A stretch of DNA of 33,845 bases, from the NCBI GenBank assembly GCA_041687095.1, contig JAWLCQ010000038.1, positions 1 through 33,845 on the forward strand, in the 5' to 3' direction. The notes below the pieces were generated by a model. That model was not told where the DNA came from. It saw nothing but the letters and a program-made list of their open reading frames with translations, and made no database searches. Below, piece after piece: positions 1 to 7,897 of the stretch. Position 1 is the first letter of the stretch; every line of letters begins with the position of its first letter. The translations under genes and the position numbers were made by a program. This DNA comes from JAWLCQ01 sp041687095 (lineage in GTDB: Bacteria > Planctomycetota > Phycisphaerae > SM23-33).

Positions 1-3
1 CTC

Positions 4-32
4 CCCGGGGCGGCGCTTCGCTCTGCCCCGGG
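4..32. repeat. Left-edge GC-rich hairpin
   Basis: CCCGGGGC at 4-11 pairs with GCCCCGGG at 25-32 around a 13-nt loop. There is no T tract, so it is not an obvious intrinsic terminator. No gene is visible in 1-229. Confidence 0.35.
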
Positions 33-111
33 CTAGGCTCTGGAGGCCCTTCGGTTTGTAGGCCCCCCCCCGGCCGGAGGAGCCTTCGTTGTAGTCCCAG
101 TCCCAGGCTCT

Positions 112-232
112 TCCGCCTTCTGCCTCTCCTCTCTTGCCTCTCCCCGCCTATTGCCTAGTCCCTATTCCCTAGTGCCTATTCCCTAGTGCCTCTCCCCTAG
201 TCCCTATTCCCTAGTGCCTATTCCCTCTCCTA
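112..232. repeat. Low-complexity CCCTAGTGCCTATT repeat abutting a stop codon
   Basis: A degenerate tandem array of CCTATT, CCCTAGT and GCCT units (clearest at 149-230) runs directly up to the stop codon of the minus-strand SDR gene. The same motif forms the arms of an inverted repeat at 32522-32638, so this belongs to a dispersed family with a copy near each end of the window. No coding potential is seen. Confidence 0.6.
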
Positions 233-1093
233 CGCCACGTCCTTGCGGATCCCGCTCTCTTGGCCGGACTCCTCGTCGTGGGCCTCGACGTGCCGGTGCA
301 GGTCGAGTTCGCGGAGCACGGGGTGCTCGGAGAGGAAGTTGTCCTGGGGGCGGTAGCCCAGCAGCTCCTGGGCCTCGGTGATGTCCATGCAGTTGAACAG
401 GTTGTCGCTCAGGCCATGGACGATGGCGAACTGCAGATCCTCGTTGTCGATGGAGGCGTGCAGCAGAGAGGTGAGGTCGGCCTCCGAGACGAAGGCGTTG
501 AGCAGGCGGACGCTGTCCTCCCGGGCCTTCTCGACGGGCTGGAACGCCCCGATGCGGACTGCGATGCACGACAGGCCCCGCTGCATCGCCATGTACCGCC
601 CCATGGCCTCCCCGAAGCACTTGGACACGCCGTACAGATCCCCGGGGTTGACGGGGTCGTCGGCGTGGACTTGCCGGTCGACGGGGTATCCGCTCACCGC
701 GTGGATGCTCGATGCGTACACCACCCGCCGCGCCCCCGCCGCATGGGCGGCGACGAAGGCGTTGTACGTGCCCACGATGTTGTCCGGCAGCACCGAATCC
801 CACGTCGCACTCGGCGACGCATTCGCCGCCAGATGCACCACCGTATCCGTTCCCTGCATCAGTTCCTTGAGGCGATCGAAGTCTGAAAGCTCGGCGACGA
901 CCACGCGCCCGAACCCCTCGACCTTCCCCGCCTGCCCGTCCGTCTCGACCATCAGCGTGAGGTCGTAACGGTCGTGGGAGTGCTCGGCGAAGTACGACCC
1001 GATCCGCCCCGCCGCCCCCGTCACGAACACCGCCCGCTTCTTCCCGGACGGGCCCGGGTGGGCCCGGTCCTTCAGCACGAATGAATCGGCCAC
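230..1093 (-). CDS. NAD-dependent epimerase/dehydratase, uronate-dehydrogenase-like (extended SDR)
   Basis: Extended short-chain dehydrogenase/reductase of 287 aa. The Rossmann nucleotide motif GAAGRIG lies near residues 26-32, and the catalytic Tyr-xxx-Lys is Y154/K158 in LYGVSK. The layout VVHLAA, then NIVGTYN, then a late LGYRPQD, resembles bacterial uronate dehydrogenases, which oxidise hexuronic acids to aldaric acid lactones with NAD; this substrate is inferred from similarity only. A UDP-sugar epimerase-type role is the alternative. The start is GTG at 1093 with a GGAGGAG ribosome site about 5 nt upstream. The N-terminus is about 20 residues longer than usual before the first beta strand, and the acidic C-terminal tail is unusual. 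It probably acts in the cytoplasm. Confidence 0.85.
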   Translation of the reverse strand: MADSFVLKDRAHPGPSGKKRAVFVTGAAGRIGSYFAEHSHDRYDLTLMVETDGQAGKVEGFGRVVVAELSDFDRLKELMQGTDTVVHLAANASPSATWDSVLPDNIVGTYNAFVAAHAAGARRVVYASSIHAVSGYPVDRQVHADDPVNPGDLYGVSKCFGEAMGRYMAMQRGLSCIAVRIGAFQPVEKAREDSVRLLNAFVSEADLTSLLHASIDNEDLQFAIVHGLSDNLFNCMDITEAQELLGYRPQDNFLSEHPVLRELDLHRHVEAHDEESGQESGIRKDVA

Positions 1094-1168
1094 GTGTCGC
1101 TCCTCCCCATGGGCACACAGCCCTTTGTGTTCACAGCGGTTGCCAACTCTCCCCAGACCCCGCCCGCT

Positions 1169-1381
1169 CTACTCGGGATGCACCCGGTCGGGCGACAGCC
1201 ACCGCCCGCACTGCGGGCACTGCACGCGCTCGGTGGCGTGCGGAATCTCGAACGTCTGCTCGATGATCTCGGTGTCGCCCTCCCCGGGCGCCACATCCCG
1301 ATCGTCCATGTCGTTGGGGAGGTAGCCTTCCACCTTGCCGCAGTGCGGACACTCGACGACGTATTTCTCATCCATGGTCAT
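1169..1381 (-). CDS. Small zinc-ribbon protein
   Basis: 70-aa protein with two CPxC knuckles, C11-P-H-C14 and C55-P-Q-C58, spaced as in a zinc ribbon. Between them lies an acidic stretch with several Asp/Glu. The start at 1381 is supported by an AGGAG site 7 nt upstream; a second ATG two codons later is possible. The family and function are not recognised. The spacing suggests a structural zinc-binding protein, perhaps interacting with nucleic acid or protein, but nothing in the sequence decides this. It lies 75 nt upstream of the SDR gene on the same strand and could be cotranscribed with it. Confidence 0.6.
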   Translation of the reverse strand: MTMDEKYVVECPHCGKVEGYLPNDMDDRDVAPGEGDTEIIEQTFEIPHATERVQCPQCGRWLSPDRVHPE

Positions 1382-1539
1382 GGCCCGTCTCCTTCCGTCG
1401 GGTGCGATGGACCCACAACCATTTTAGGCGCAGCGGCTGCACGCTGTTCGACAGGCGCACTCCCCGGCTCTCCGAGGACTTTCATGGCTTTTCCGCGGGT
1501 TGCCTCTCTTCAGGCACGGCCGCCTCACTTTCCCCGGCC

Positions 1540-1767
1540 TCACAGCAGTTCCAGGAACCGTTCCAGATCCACCCGCCCCTGCTTGAGGATGTGTGCGAGG
1601 GTCGACCGCTTGATAGGACGGTGGGCGGGGACGGTGACCTTCAGGACCTCGCTCGGCGTGTGCTTGTGCAGACGGATGTGACTGCCTTTCTGGCGAACGA
1701 CGACCCAGCCGTCCCGCTGCAGCGCGTGGATCACGCGTTCGTAGCTGAGGCTGGGGACCTTGCTCAT
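1540..1767 (-). CDS. hicA: HicA-type mRNA interferase toxin
   Basis: 75-aa HicA/YcfA-like toxin with a dsRBD-like fold. The family's catalytic histidine is visible as H30 in QKGSHIRL, and the late VTVPAHRPIKRSTL segment is typical. HicA toxins cleave mRNA and tmRNA and are neutralised by HicB. The gene overlaps the 3' end of the antitoxin gene by 4 nt (ATGA), so translation is probably coupled. The antitoxin-first order occurs in a subset of hicBA loci. Length and key residues look intact. No transfer signature is seen apart from its position downstream of a tRNA gene. Confidence 0.88.
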   Translation of the reverse strand: MSKVPSLSYERVIHALQRDGWVVVRQKGSHIRLHKHTPSEVLKVTVPAHRPIKRSTLAHILKQGRVDLERFLELL

Positions 1768-1967
1768 ATTGCCAGTTCCAGCGTCTCTGCCGTCGGGGGC
1801 AGTACCTCGTCGTCCTCCACGGGCTCCAGGTACAGCGCGATGGCCTCGCGGATATTGGCGAGGGCTTCCTCACGCGTGTCGCCCTCGCTGATGCACCCGG
1901 GCAGGGCCGGGACGTACACCGTGAATCCGCCTTCGTTGCTGGGCTCCAGTACGATGCGCAGGTTCAT
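1764..1967 (-). CDS. hicB: HicB-type antitoxin (short form)
   Basis: Antitoxin of the HicB family: a partial RNase-H-like fold with the hallmark GGFTVYVPALPGC followed by EALANIREAIALYL. The start at 1967 (MNLRIVLE) is preferred because GGAGAAGCTCTG lies just upstream of it; a longer reading from ATG at 1982 would bury that site and add five residues. The protein ends after about 67 residues and has no C-terminal ribbon-helix-helix or HTH domain, so it may neutralise HicA without binding its own operator. hicA follows with a 4-nt overlap. Confidence 0.88.
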   Translation of the reverse strand: MNLRIVLEPSNEGGFTVYVPALPGCISEGDTREEALANIREAIALYLEPVEDDEVLPPTAETLELAI

Positions 1968-2002
1968 CAGAGCTTCTCCCATAGTGTCGCCTGGGACCGG
2001 AC

Positions 2003-2076
2003 TACGCCCGACAGGACTCGAACCTGTGACCTGCGGTTTAGGAAACCGCCGCTCTATCCTGCTGAGCTACGGGCGC
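2003..2076 (-). tRNA. tRNA-Arg (CCU)
   Basis: A full cloverleaf can be drawn on the minus strand. The acceptor stem GCGCCCG (2076-2070) pairs with CGGGCGU (2010-2004), closing with a G-U pair, and the discriminator base is A. The D arm has GCUC/GAGC. The anticodon stem GCGGU/ACCGC holds the loop UUCCUAA, giving anticodon CCU for the rare AGG codon. The T arm is ACAGG/CCUGU with UUCGAGU. CCA is not encoded. It lies 36 nt upstream of the longest possible hicB start. Confidence 0.95.
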
Positions 2077-2167
2077 GCATGGACGGAAGGTCCATCTTTC
2101 TTTTAGCCCGCAGCAGGGCGAAAGGCAAGAGTGGGAGCGAGAACTGTCGGGCTCCGCATCTCCGTGG

Positions 2168-2319
2168 CACGGGCGTCTCGCCCGTGTGTCGCAAGGGCGT
2201 CTCGCCCCTGCGGAGAGGTGAGAACGGCCTCGCGGCGAGCCCCCCCCCCATCCACGGAGGTGTCTCCGCCGAAGGCCACGGGCAGGATGCCCGTGGGACG
2301 CATGGGCGAGACGCCCATG
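2168..2319. repeat. Cluster of four REP-like hairpins with 3-nt loops
   Basis: Four short palindromes lie within 152 bp. They are CACGGGCG-TCT-CGCCCGTG (2168-2186), a GGGCG-TCT-CGCCC hairpin with one internal mismatch (2191-2211), CACGGGCA-GGA-TGCCCGTG (2277-2295) and CATGGGCG-AGA-CGCCCATG (2301-2319). All have about 8-bp stems and 3-nt loops, and they occur as two pairs. The cluster separates the tRNA from pyk. Similar GGGCGAGACGCCCATG-type elements are, from general knowledge, dispersed in PVC-group genomes. A related hairpin lies at 4988-5006. Nothing else coding is seen in 2077-2371. Confidence 0.75.
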
Positions 2320-2371
2320 CCACGGAAACTTCGAGATGCGACGGCCCTGGCTTGGCCGCCCCATCCAGCCG

Positions 2372-3799
2372 CTATCCCGCCGCCGGGATCTCGTGGATCA
2401 CCAGCGTGTTCGTCCGCCCCGGTTCGCCGATGGGCCGCCCGGAGACGACGGCGATGCAGTCCCCGGGCCGGGCGAGGGCGTGCTCGACGGCGGTGCGGGC
2501 GGCGAGGGCGAGGACGTCGCGGGTGTGCTCGGGGGCGTCGGTGCGGTGGGCGTCGACCCCGTAGTACAGGCCCATCCGCCGCACCGCGCGGATGTCGGGG
2601 CTGAACGCCAGGATCGGGCGGGGCAGGCGGGATTTGGCCAGCAGGCAGGCGGTGGCGCCCGTGGCGGTGAAGACGGCGACGGCGGCGAGATCGTCGCCCG
2701 CCAGCACCTGCCGCACGGCCCCGGCGATGGCGGCGGTGGCGGAGGAGGCGGACTGCGGAGTCGCCAGCCCCCCGGCCGTCTGGTCGTGGTAGGCCTCGAT
2801 GGCGTGGACGATCTCGTTCATCATTCGGACGGCCTCGACGGGGAATTCCCCGACGGCGGTCTCCCCGGAGAGCATGACGGCGTCGGCGTGGTCGAGGACG
2901 GCGTTGGCGACGTCGGAGACTTCGGCCCGCGTGGGGGTGGGGCAGTGGGTCATGGTTTCGAGCATCTGCGTGGCGATGATGCAGGGCTTGCCCATCTGCT
3001 GGGCCAGGCGGGCGATGCGTTTCTGCGCCACCGGGACGGCCGGGAGGTCCATCTCCACCCCCAGGTCCCCACGGGCGACCATGACGGCGTCGACGGCGGC
3101 GAGGATGGACTCGATGTTCTCGACGGCCTGGGGCTTCTCGATCTTGGCGAGGATGTGGGCGTGGCAGCCGCGGGCCTCCAGCAGCGCGCGGAGTTCGCGG
3201 ACGTCCTCGGCGGAGCGGACGAAGGACAGGGCGACGTAGTCGAAGTCGCGCTGGGCGATCCAGTCGACGTCGCGGCGGTCCTTTTCGGTGAGGGCGGAGA
3301 GTTTGAGCTGGGTGTGCGGGAGGTTCACGCCCTTGCCGCTGGACAGCACGCCCCCGCGCTCGACGCGGGTGACGACCCCGTTGGGCGGGTCGGGGCACAG
3401 GACGCGGAGGCGGAGCTTGCCGTCGTCGAGCAGGAGGAGGTCGTCGGGCTTGACGCAGTCCACGAGTTCGTGCAGCGTCGTGCTGATCCGCCGGGCATTG
3501 CCGACCACGCTCTCGCGGACGATGTGCAGGTCCTGCCCCTCCCCGAGGAGGATGGACCCGCCCTCGATCTCGCCCACGCGGATCTTGGGCCCGCAGAGGT
3601 CGGCGACGACGGCGAGGGGTTCCCCCCGCCGCTGCTCGACCGCGCGGATGTTCCGCAGGAACCGTTCCCGCTGCTCGTCGGTCCCGTGGGAGAAGTTCAC
3701 GCGGAACGCATCGCAGCCCGCCTCGGCGAGGCGGGCCAGGACCGCCTCCTCCCCACTCGCCGGGCCCACCGTCGCCAGGATTTTCGTGCGGATGATCAT
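2372..3799 (-). CDS. pyk: Pyruvate kinase
   Basis: Complete 475-aa pyruvate kinase, which transfers phosphate from phosphoenolpyruvate to ADP in the last step of glycolysis (cytoplasmic tetramer). The N-terminal RTKILATVGPAS and FRVNFSHG, the active-site segment AKIEKPQAVENI, and VMVARGDLGVE with IIATQMLETM are all present. The C-terminal domain includes FTATGATACLLAKSRLPRPI. Length is normal for the short bacterial form. The start ATG at 3799 begins MIIRTKI; the ribosome site is weak. It follows the GT9 gene on the same strand after a 90-nt gap that holds only a small imperfect hairpin around 3850-3880. Confidence 0.97.
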   Translation of the reverse strand: MIIRTKILATVGPASGEEAVLARLAEAGCDAFRVNFSHGTDEQRERFLRNIRAVEQRRGEPLAVVADLCGPKIRVGEIEGGSILLGEGQDLHIVRESVVGNARRISTTLHELVDCVKPDDLLLLDDGKLRLRVLCPDPPNGVVTRVERGGVLSSGKGVNLPHTQLKLSALTEKDRRDVDWIAQRDFDYVALSFVRSAEDVRELRALLEARGCHAHILAKIEKPQAVENIESILAAVDAVMVARGDLGVEMDLPAVPVAQKRIARLAQQMGKPCIIATQMLETMTHCPTPTRAEVSDVANAVLDHADAVMLSGETAVGEFPVEAVRMMNEIVHAIEAYHDQTAGGLATPQSASSATAAIAGAVRQVLAGDDLAAVAVFTATGATACLLAKSRLPRPILAFSPDIRAVRRMGLYYGVDAHRTDAPEHTRDVLALAARTAVEHALARPGDCIAVVSGRPIGEPGRTNTLVIHEIPAAG

Positions 3800-3889
3800 C
3801 CCGGAATTCTACCCGGATGCACCCCGAAGGGAAGCGTCCACCGATGGTTTCGCAAACCGCAAGCGAGGCGACGGTTGCGACGCCCTCCC

Positions 3890-4837
3890 TCAGCTCGATG
3901 CCTTCGTGGGCACCCACTCCCCCAACGCATCGAGGACCGGCGCGAGGGCGATGTCGCCCATCGTCCGTCCGGACCGCGTGCGGACCCGCGGGCCCAGCGG
4001 GGCGAAGTGCTCCGCCCGCGTGGGGCCAAACAGCGCCAGCGTCGGGGCCCCCACGGCGGCGGCCAGGTGTGAGGGGCCCGAGTCGTTGCCCAGGTACGCC
4101 CCCGCCCCCGTCAGCACGCCCGCCAGCGCCGACAGCGGCGGATCCGCCAGCACGCTCACGCGCTGCAGCTCCGTCAGCACGCCCCCCCACCGCTCCATCT
4201 CGACGGGCCCGACGGTGACGACGACGCCCACCCGCCCCCGCAGCTCGTCGGCGATCTGCAGGTAGCGATCGAGGCCCCAGCACTTGTCGGGCGACCCCGC
4301 CCCGGGGTGCAGGACGACGTACGGAGCGGCCGGGTCCACCCCCGCCTTGCGGAGCAGGCCCTGGCCCTCGTCGACCCACGCGGGCGGGACGTGCCAGGCG
4401 CTCGTCACCTCCCCCGCCGTCATCGCCGGGACCATCAGCAGGTCGAACCAGAGGTCCAGCAGGTGGCACTGGAAGCCCTCGTCACAGCGGATGGGCAGGA
4501 AGGCGGACTGCCCGACGGCGGCGGCGGCCGACAGGCGAAGCTCCGCCCGCGTGTCCCCCGTGGCGAAGCAGCTCACCAGGCGGTCGTGCTCGCCCAGCAG
4601 CGCCGGCAGACGCGCCTCGGTGAGCGGGTCGTCGGTGAACAGTTCGTGCATGGGCAGGGCGTCGAAGTCCAGCGCCCGCCCCACCACGCCCAGGCCCTCC
4701 AGCAGCCGCCCCCGTTCCCCGCGGGCGGCGAGGGTGATCGATCCGCCGATCCGCTCCAGCAGCCGCCCAAAGAGCACAATGTCTCCCAGGGCCCCGGGGT
4801 GAACGGCCAGGACGCGATCGTCAGTCTGCGTTGTCAC
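3890..4837 (-). CDS. Glycosyltransferase family 9 (heptosyltransferase-like)
   Basis: 315-aa GT-B-fold enzyme of family GT9, the ADP-heptose:LPS heptosyltransferase group that builds the inner core of lipopolysaccharide on the cytoplasmic face of the inner membrane. Signature segments are HPGALGDIVLF near residue 13, VVLHPGAGSPDKCW in the middle, and YLGNDSGPSHLAAA with APTLALFGPT near the C-terminus, which form the nucleotide-sugar site. The start is GTG at 4837. With kdsA elsewhere in the window it supports an LPS-type envelope. The exact sugar donor cannot be read from sequence. Confidence 0.88.
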   Translation of the reverse strand: MTTQTDDRVLAVHPGALGDIVLFGRLLERIGGSITLAARGERGRLLEGLGVVGRALDFDALPMHELFTDDPLTEARLPALLGEHDRLVSCFATGDTRAELRLSAAAAVGQSAFLPIRCDEGFQCHLLDLWFDLLMVPAMTAGEVTSAWHVPPAWVDEGQGLLRKAGVDPAAPYVVLHPGAGSPDKCWGLDRYLQIADELRGRVGVVVTVGPVEMERWGGVLTELQRVSVLADPPLSALAGVLTGAGAYLGNDSGPSHLAAAVGAPTLALFGPTRAEHFAPLGPRVRTRSGRTMGDIALAPVLDALGEWVPTKASS

Positions 4838-4920
4838 ATCGGAGATCCTGATCCTGAGTTCATGACGTCAGACACCGCCACATTCTACAGCCCTCACGGG
4901 AGGACCGGGGGATGCAAAGA

Positions 4921-5006
4921 CCGGAGGACGGAGGACCGGAGGACGGGAGGGCGGAAGTACCGAAGCCTCCGGGGCCGCGCGTTTAGCGGCGGGCGGTACG
5001 CCCGCC
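4921..5006. repeat. 15-bp direct repeat plus REP-like hairpin downstream of mnmA
   Basis: The 11-mer CCGGAGGACGG occurs at 4921 and 4936 (15-bp period). GGCGGGCG (4988-4995), loop GTA, CGCCCGCC (4999-5006) then forms an 8-bp hairpin with a 3-nt loop, the same geometry as the hairpins at 2168-2319. It sits 24 nt after the mnmA stop codon (minus strand) but lacks a T tract. Confidence 0.55.
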
Positions 5007-5030
5007 CCGATAGGCCCAAAGGCGTCCGCG

Positions 5031-6098
<1,068 letters not shown>

Positions 6099-6124
6099 GC
6101 GCCCATGGTAGCACACCGGGCCGC

Positions 6125-7528
6125 TCACCGCATGCGGACGAGCTTGGCCTCGGGGTAGTAGAAGGCGAGGATCTGCTCGCCGGTCCAGCCGCGGCGGGCC
6201 TTGTCCTCCGCGCCCCACTGGGACAGGCCCACCCCGTGCCCGAACCCCCGCCCGTCGCGGAACTCGATCTCCAGCCCGCGGTCCACGATCGTGCAGTTCA
6301 TCGAGTTGAGCCCCTTGGCGGCGGGGACCTGGTCGGAGACGCGGAGCAGGGCGAGGCGGAGGTCCTCCGCGCGGATCCGCAGGGGCTTGCCCTGTCGGCC
6401 GACGATGTCCAGCCACACCGCCCGGCCGTACGGGGTCTGCGAGGCGACGCGGACCGTCTCGACGCCCCCAAGGCTGGTGGCCTGGGGGTAGGAGGCGCAG
6501 ACGGCGTGGTAGAGGTCGTTCTTGGAGACGCGGACGGTCTCCCAGACGAAGCGCGGGCAGGTCCGCCCGTCGTTGTCGGCCTGCCCCCCGGCGTAGGGAC
6601 CGTCGGACGGGGCGTCGCGGATGACGTACGCCCCGTTCACGTACCCCCCGTTGCACGCGGAGTACTGGGCGTAGAGGATCCGCTCGTCCCCGTCGCTCCC
6701 GTGCACCAGCACCATGCCCTGCGTGCTGTGAACGGCCGACCAGGCGCGGTCGGTCTCGCCCGTGAACCCGCCGTACACCTGGTACGCCGTCGTGGATCCG
6801 ACGTCGTACGCCCCCCGCCCGTTGACGCGGAGCTTGTGGTACATCGCGAACGTCCGCGCCGCCACCGCCTGCGCGCGGTACGTCTCGGGCGACCAGCGGG
6901 GATACAGTTCCTTCGACAGCACGCCCGCGAGGTAGCTCTCGAGATCCACGTGGTTGACCACGAGGAATGCGCTGTCCCCCTGGGGCTCGAAGCGGAACAG
7001 ACCGCGATAGGCCGTCCCGCCGTAATGGATGTACGACCGGCCGACGGATTCGAGGACCAGCGTGCGACCGGTGCGCGTGAGGTTCCCGATCCGCCACGTG
7101 GACCCATTGCGGGTGATCCGGTTCGCGGGCAGCGGAGCGGCCGACGCGGTGACGACGGACCCGTCCAGCAGCAGCCGGTAGCCCTGCGTGGTCCAGACCT
7201 CCGCCTCCTCGACGGGCTTGGACGAGAGGGCCACGCGGATCAGCCGCGGGTCAAGGGCCGGACTCCCCGGAGGGGACACGCTCGCCCGCGGGGGCGTGAG
7301 CACGATGGCCGCATCGCGGGTGCAGCTCGACAGCAGGCCCGTCACACCCACGCACAGCACGAGCACGGCCGACAGCGGGGCGGCCATCCGCACGCGATAT
7401 CGCCACCGTCGCCCGGCGAGGCGGGCGCGATCGGGGCGGGGGGCAAGGAGCAGGGGCTTGGGGCGCGGCGAGACCGGATCGCGCCGATTCCCATTCTCTC
7501 CGCGTCCAGAACTGCGTGGCGGATACAT
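6125..7528 (-). CDS. SpoIID/LytB-domain protein, putative lipoprotein peptidoglycan lytic enzyme
   Basis: 467-aa SpoIID-domain protein. Family members cleave denuded peptidoglycan strands as lytic transglycosylases. Visible hallmarks are YLAGVLSKELYPRW (with the conserved Glu), ETYRAQAVAARTFA, and the late GFGHGVGLSQWGAEDKAR and ILAFYYPEAKLV. A hydrophobic stretch (about 49-66) ends in a lipobox L66-S67-S68-C69, suggesting a lipoprotein. The start ATG at 7528 has GGAAGGA just upstream, giving a basic Arg/Pro-rich 47-residue N-terminus; an internal ATG (codon 48, position 7387) would give a conventional signal peptide but lacks a ribosome site. SpoIID domains are common outside sporulating bacteria, so sporulation is not implied. 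Confidence 0.9.
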   Translation of the reverse strand: MYPPRSSGRGENGNRRDPVSPRPKPLLLAPRPDRARLAGRRWRYRVRMAAPLSAVLVLCVGVTGLLSSCTRDAAIVLTPPRASVSPPGSPALDPRLIRVALSSKPVEEAEVWTTQGYRLLLDGSVVTASAAPLPANRITRNGSTWRIGNLTRTGRTLVLESVGRSYIHYGGTAYRGLFRFEPQGDSAFLVVNHVDLESYLAGVLSKELYPRWSPETYRAQAVAARTFAMYHKLRVNGRGAYDVGSTTAYQVYGGFTGETDRAWSAVHSTQGMVLVHGSDGDERILYAQYSACNGGYVNGAYVIRDAPSDGPYAGGQADNDGRTCPRFVWETVRVSKNDLYHAVCASYPQATSLGGVETVRVASQTPYGRAVWLDIVGRQGKPLRIRAEDLRLALLRVSDQVPAAKGLNSMNCTIVDRGLEIEFRDGRGFGHGVGLSQWGAEDKARRGWTGEQILAFYYPEAKLVRMR

Positions 7529-7592
7529 GGTCCTTCCTTGTCGTTCGCGAGCCCGGGGGCGGGAATCCGCCCGCCGCACTCCGTCGCAGACC

Positions 7593-7634
7593 GGCCGGTG
7601 TCCCCGCACCGTCGACGAGGTGCGGCCACCGGCC
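7593..7634 (-). promoter_or_regulatory. Long hairpin in the spoIID-mnmA 5' leader
   Basis: GGCCGGTG (7593-7600) pairs with CACCGGCC (7627-7634), and CCGCACC (7604-7610) with GGTGCGG (7619-7625). This is a 15-bp stem with a 3x1 internal loop and an 8-nt loop, GTCGACGA on the plus strand. It lies between the proposed promoter (7651-7680) and the spoIID start, so it would be in the mRNA leader. No T tract follows it; a regulatory role is inference. Confidence 0.5.
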
Positions 7635-7650
7635 TGGAGACAACGCCCAG

Positions 7651-7680
7651 AGTCTACCGCAAAGAGGGTCGGACACGCAA
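7651..7680 (-). promoter_or_regulatory. Putative sigma-70-type promoter for spoIID-mnmA
   Basis: On the minus strand TTGCGT (7680-7675) and TAGACT (7656-7651) are separated by 18 bp. The leader to the ATG at 7528 would be about 115 nt and contains the hairpin at 7593-7634. Moderate match only. Confidence 0.4.
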
Positions 7681-7816
7681 ACGGAGACTGCCGCCGGCCG
7701 GTCCGGAAGGGCATGAAGAGAAGGCATCGATGCCCGCTCCTCCGACAGCCCGGGCAGCGTCCCCGCCCGGGCTCCTCCGGGGGGGGGCGAAGCTTTCTAA
7801 GCTGCCCCGCGCGCCC

Positions 7817-7877
7817 AAAAGCAGAACCGGGCGCCACCCTCAAGCCGCATGCGGTTGAGGATGACGCCCGGTCCTGC
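7817..7877 (-). terminator. Intrinsic terminator of the TPR/alpha-CTD gene
   Basis: On the minus strand a very long stem runs from 7877 to 7821. The outer arm starts GCAG-ACCGGGCG and closes with CGCCCGGT-CTGC. The inner arm is CCTCAA (7855-7860) with TTGAGG (7838-7843), capped by CCGC-AT-GCGG. TTTT follows immediately (7820-7817). It begins 21 nt after the stop codon. Confidence 0.8.
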
Positions 7878-7897
7878 GTTGGAGAGGAGGCGGCCCG

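Larger units (their letters stand above)
7529..7897. other. 369-bp non-coding region between the TPR gene and spoIID
   Basis: No gene is supported here. From high to low coordinate it holds the intrinsic terminator of the TPR/alpha-CTD gene (7817-7877), a perfect 8-bp hairpin GCCCGGGC (7748-7755 with 7765-7772), a putative promoter (7651-7680) and the spoIID leader hairpin (7593-7634). Confidence 0.6.

Noticed and set aside
2077..2140. Promoter for tRNA-Arg (TTGCCT-17-TAAAAG on the minus strand)
   Set aside because: The -10 match is poor; too weak to list as a feature.
6099..7097. N-terminal extension of MnmA through the spoIID gene
   Set aside because: The frame is open but Arg/Pro-rich and unlike any domain; MnmA starts naturally at MIDVRGHSV (6098).
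6125..7528. Evidence of sporulation from a SpoIID protein
   Set aside because: SpoIID domains are widespread in non-sporulating bacteria and no other sporulation gene is present.
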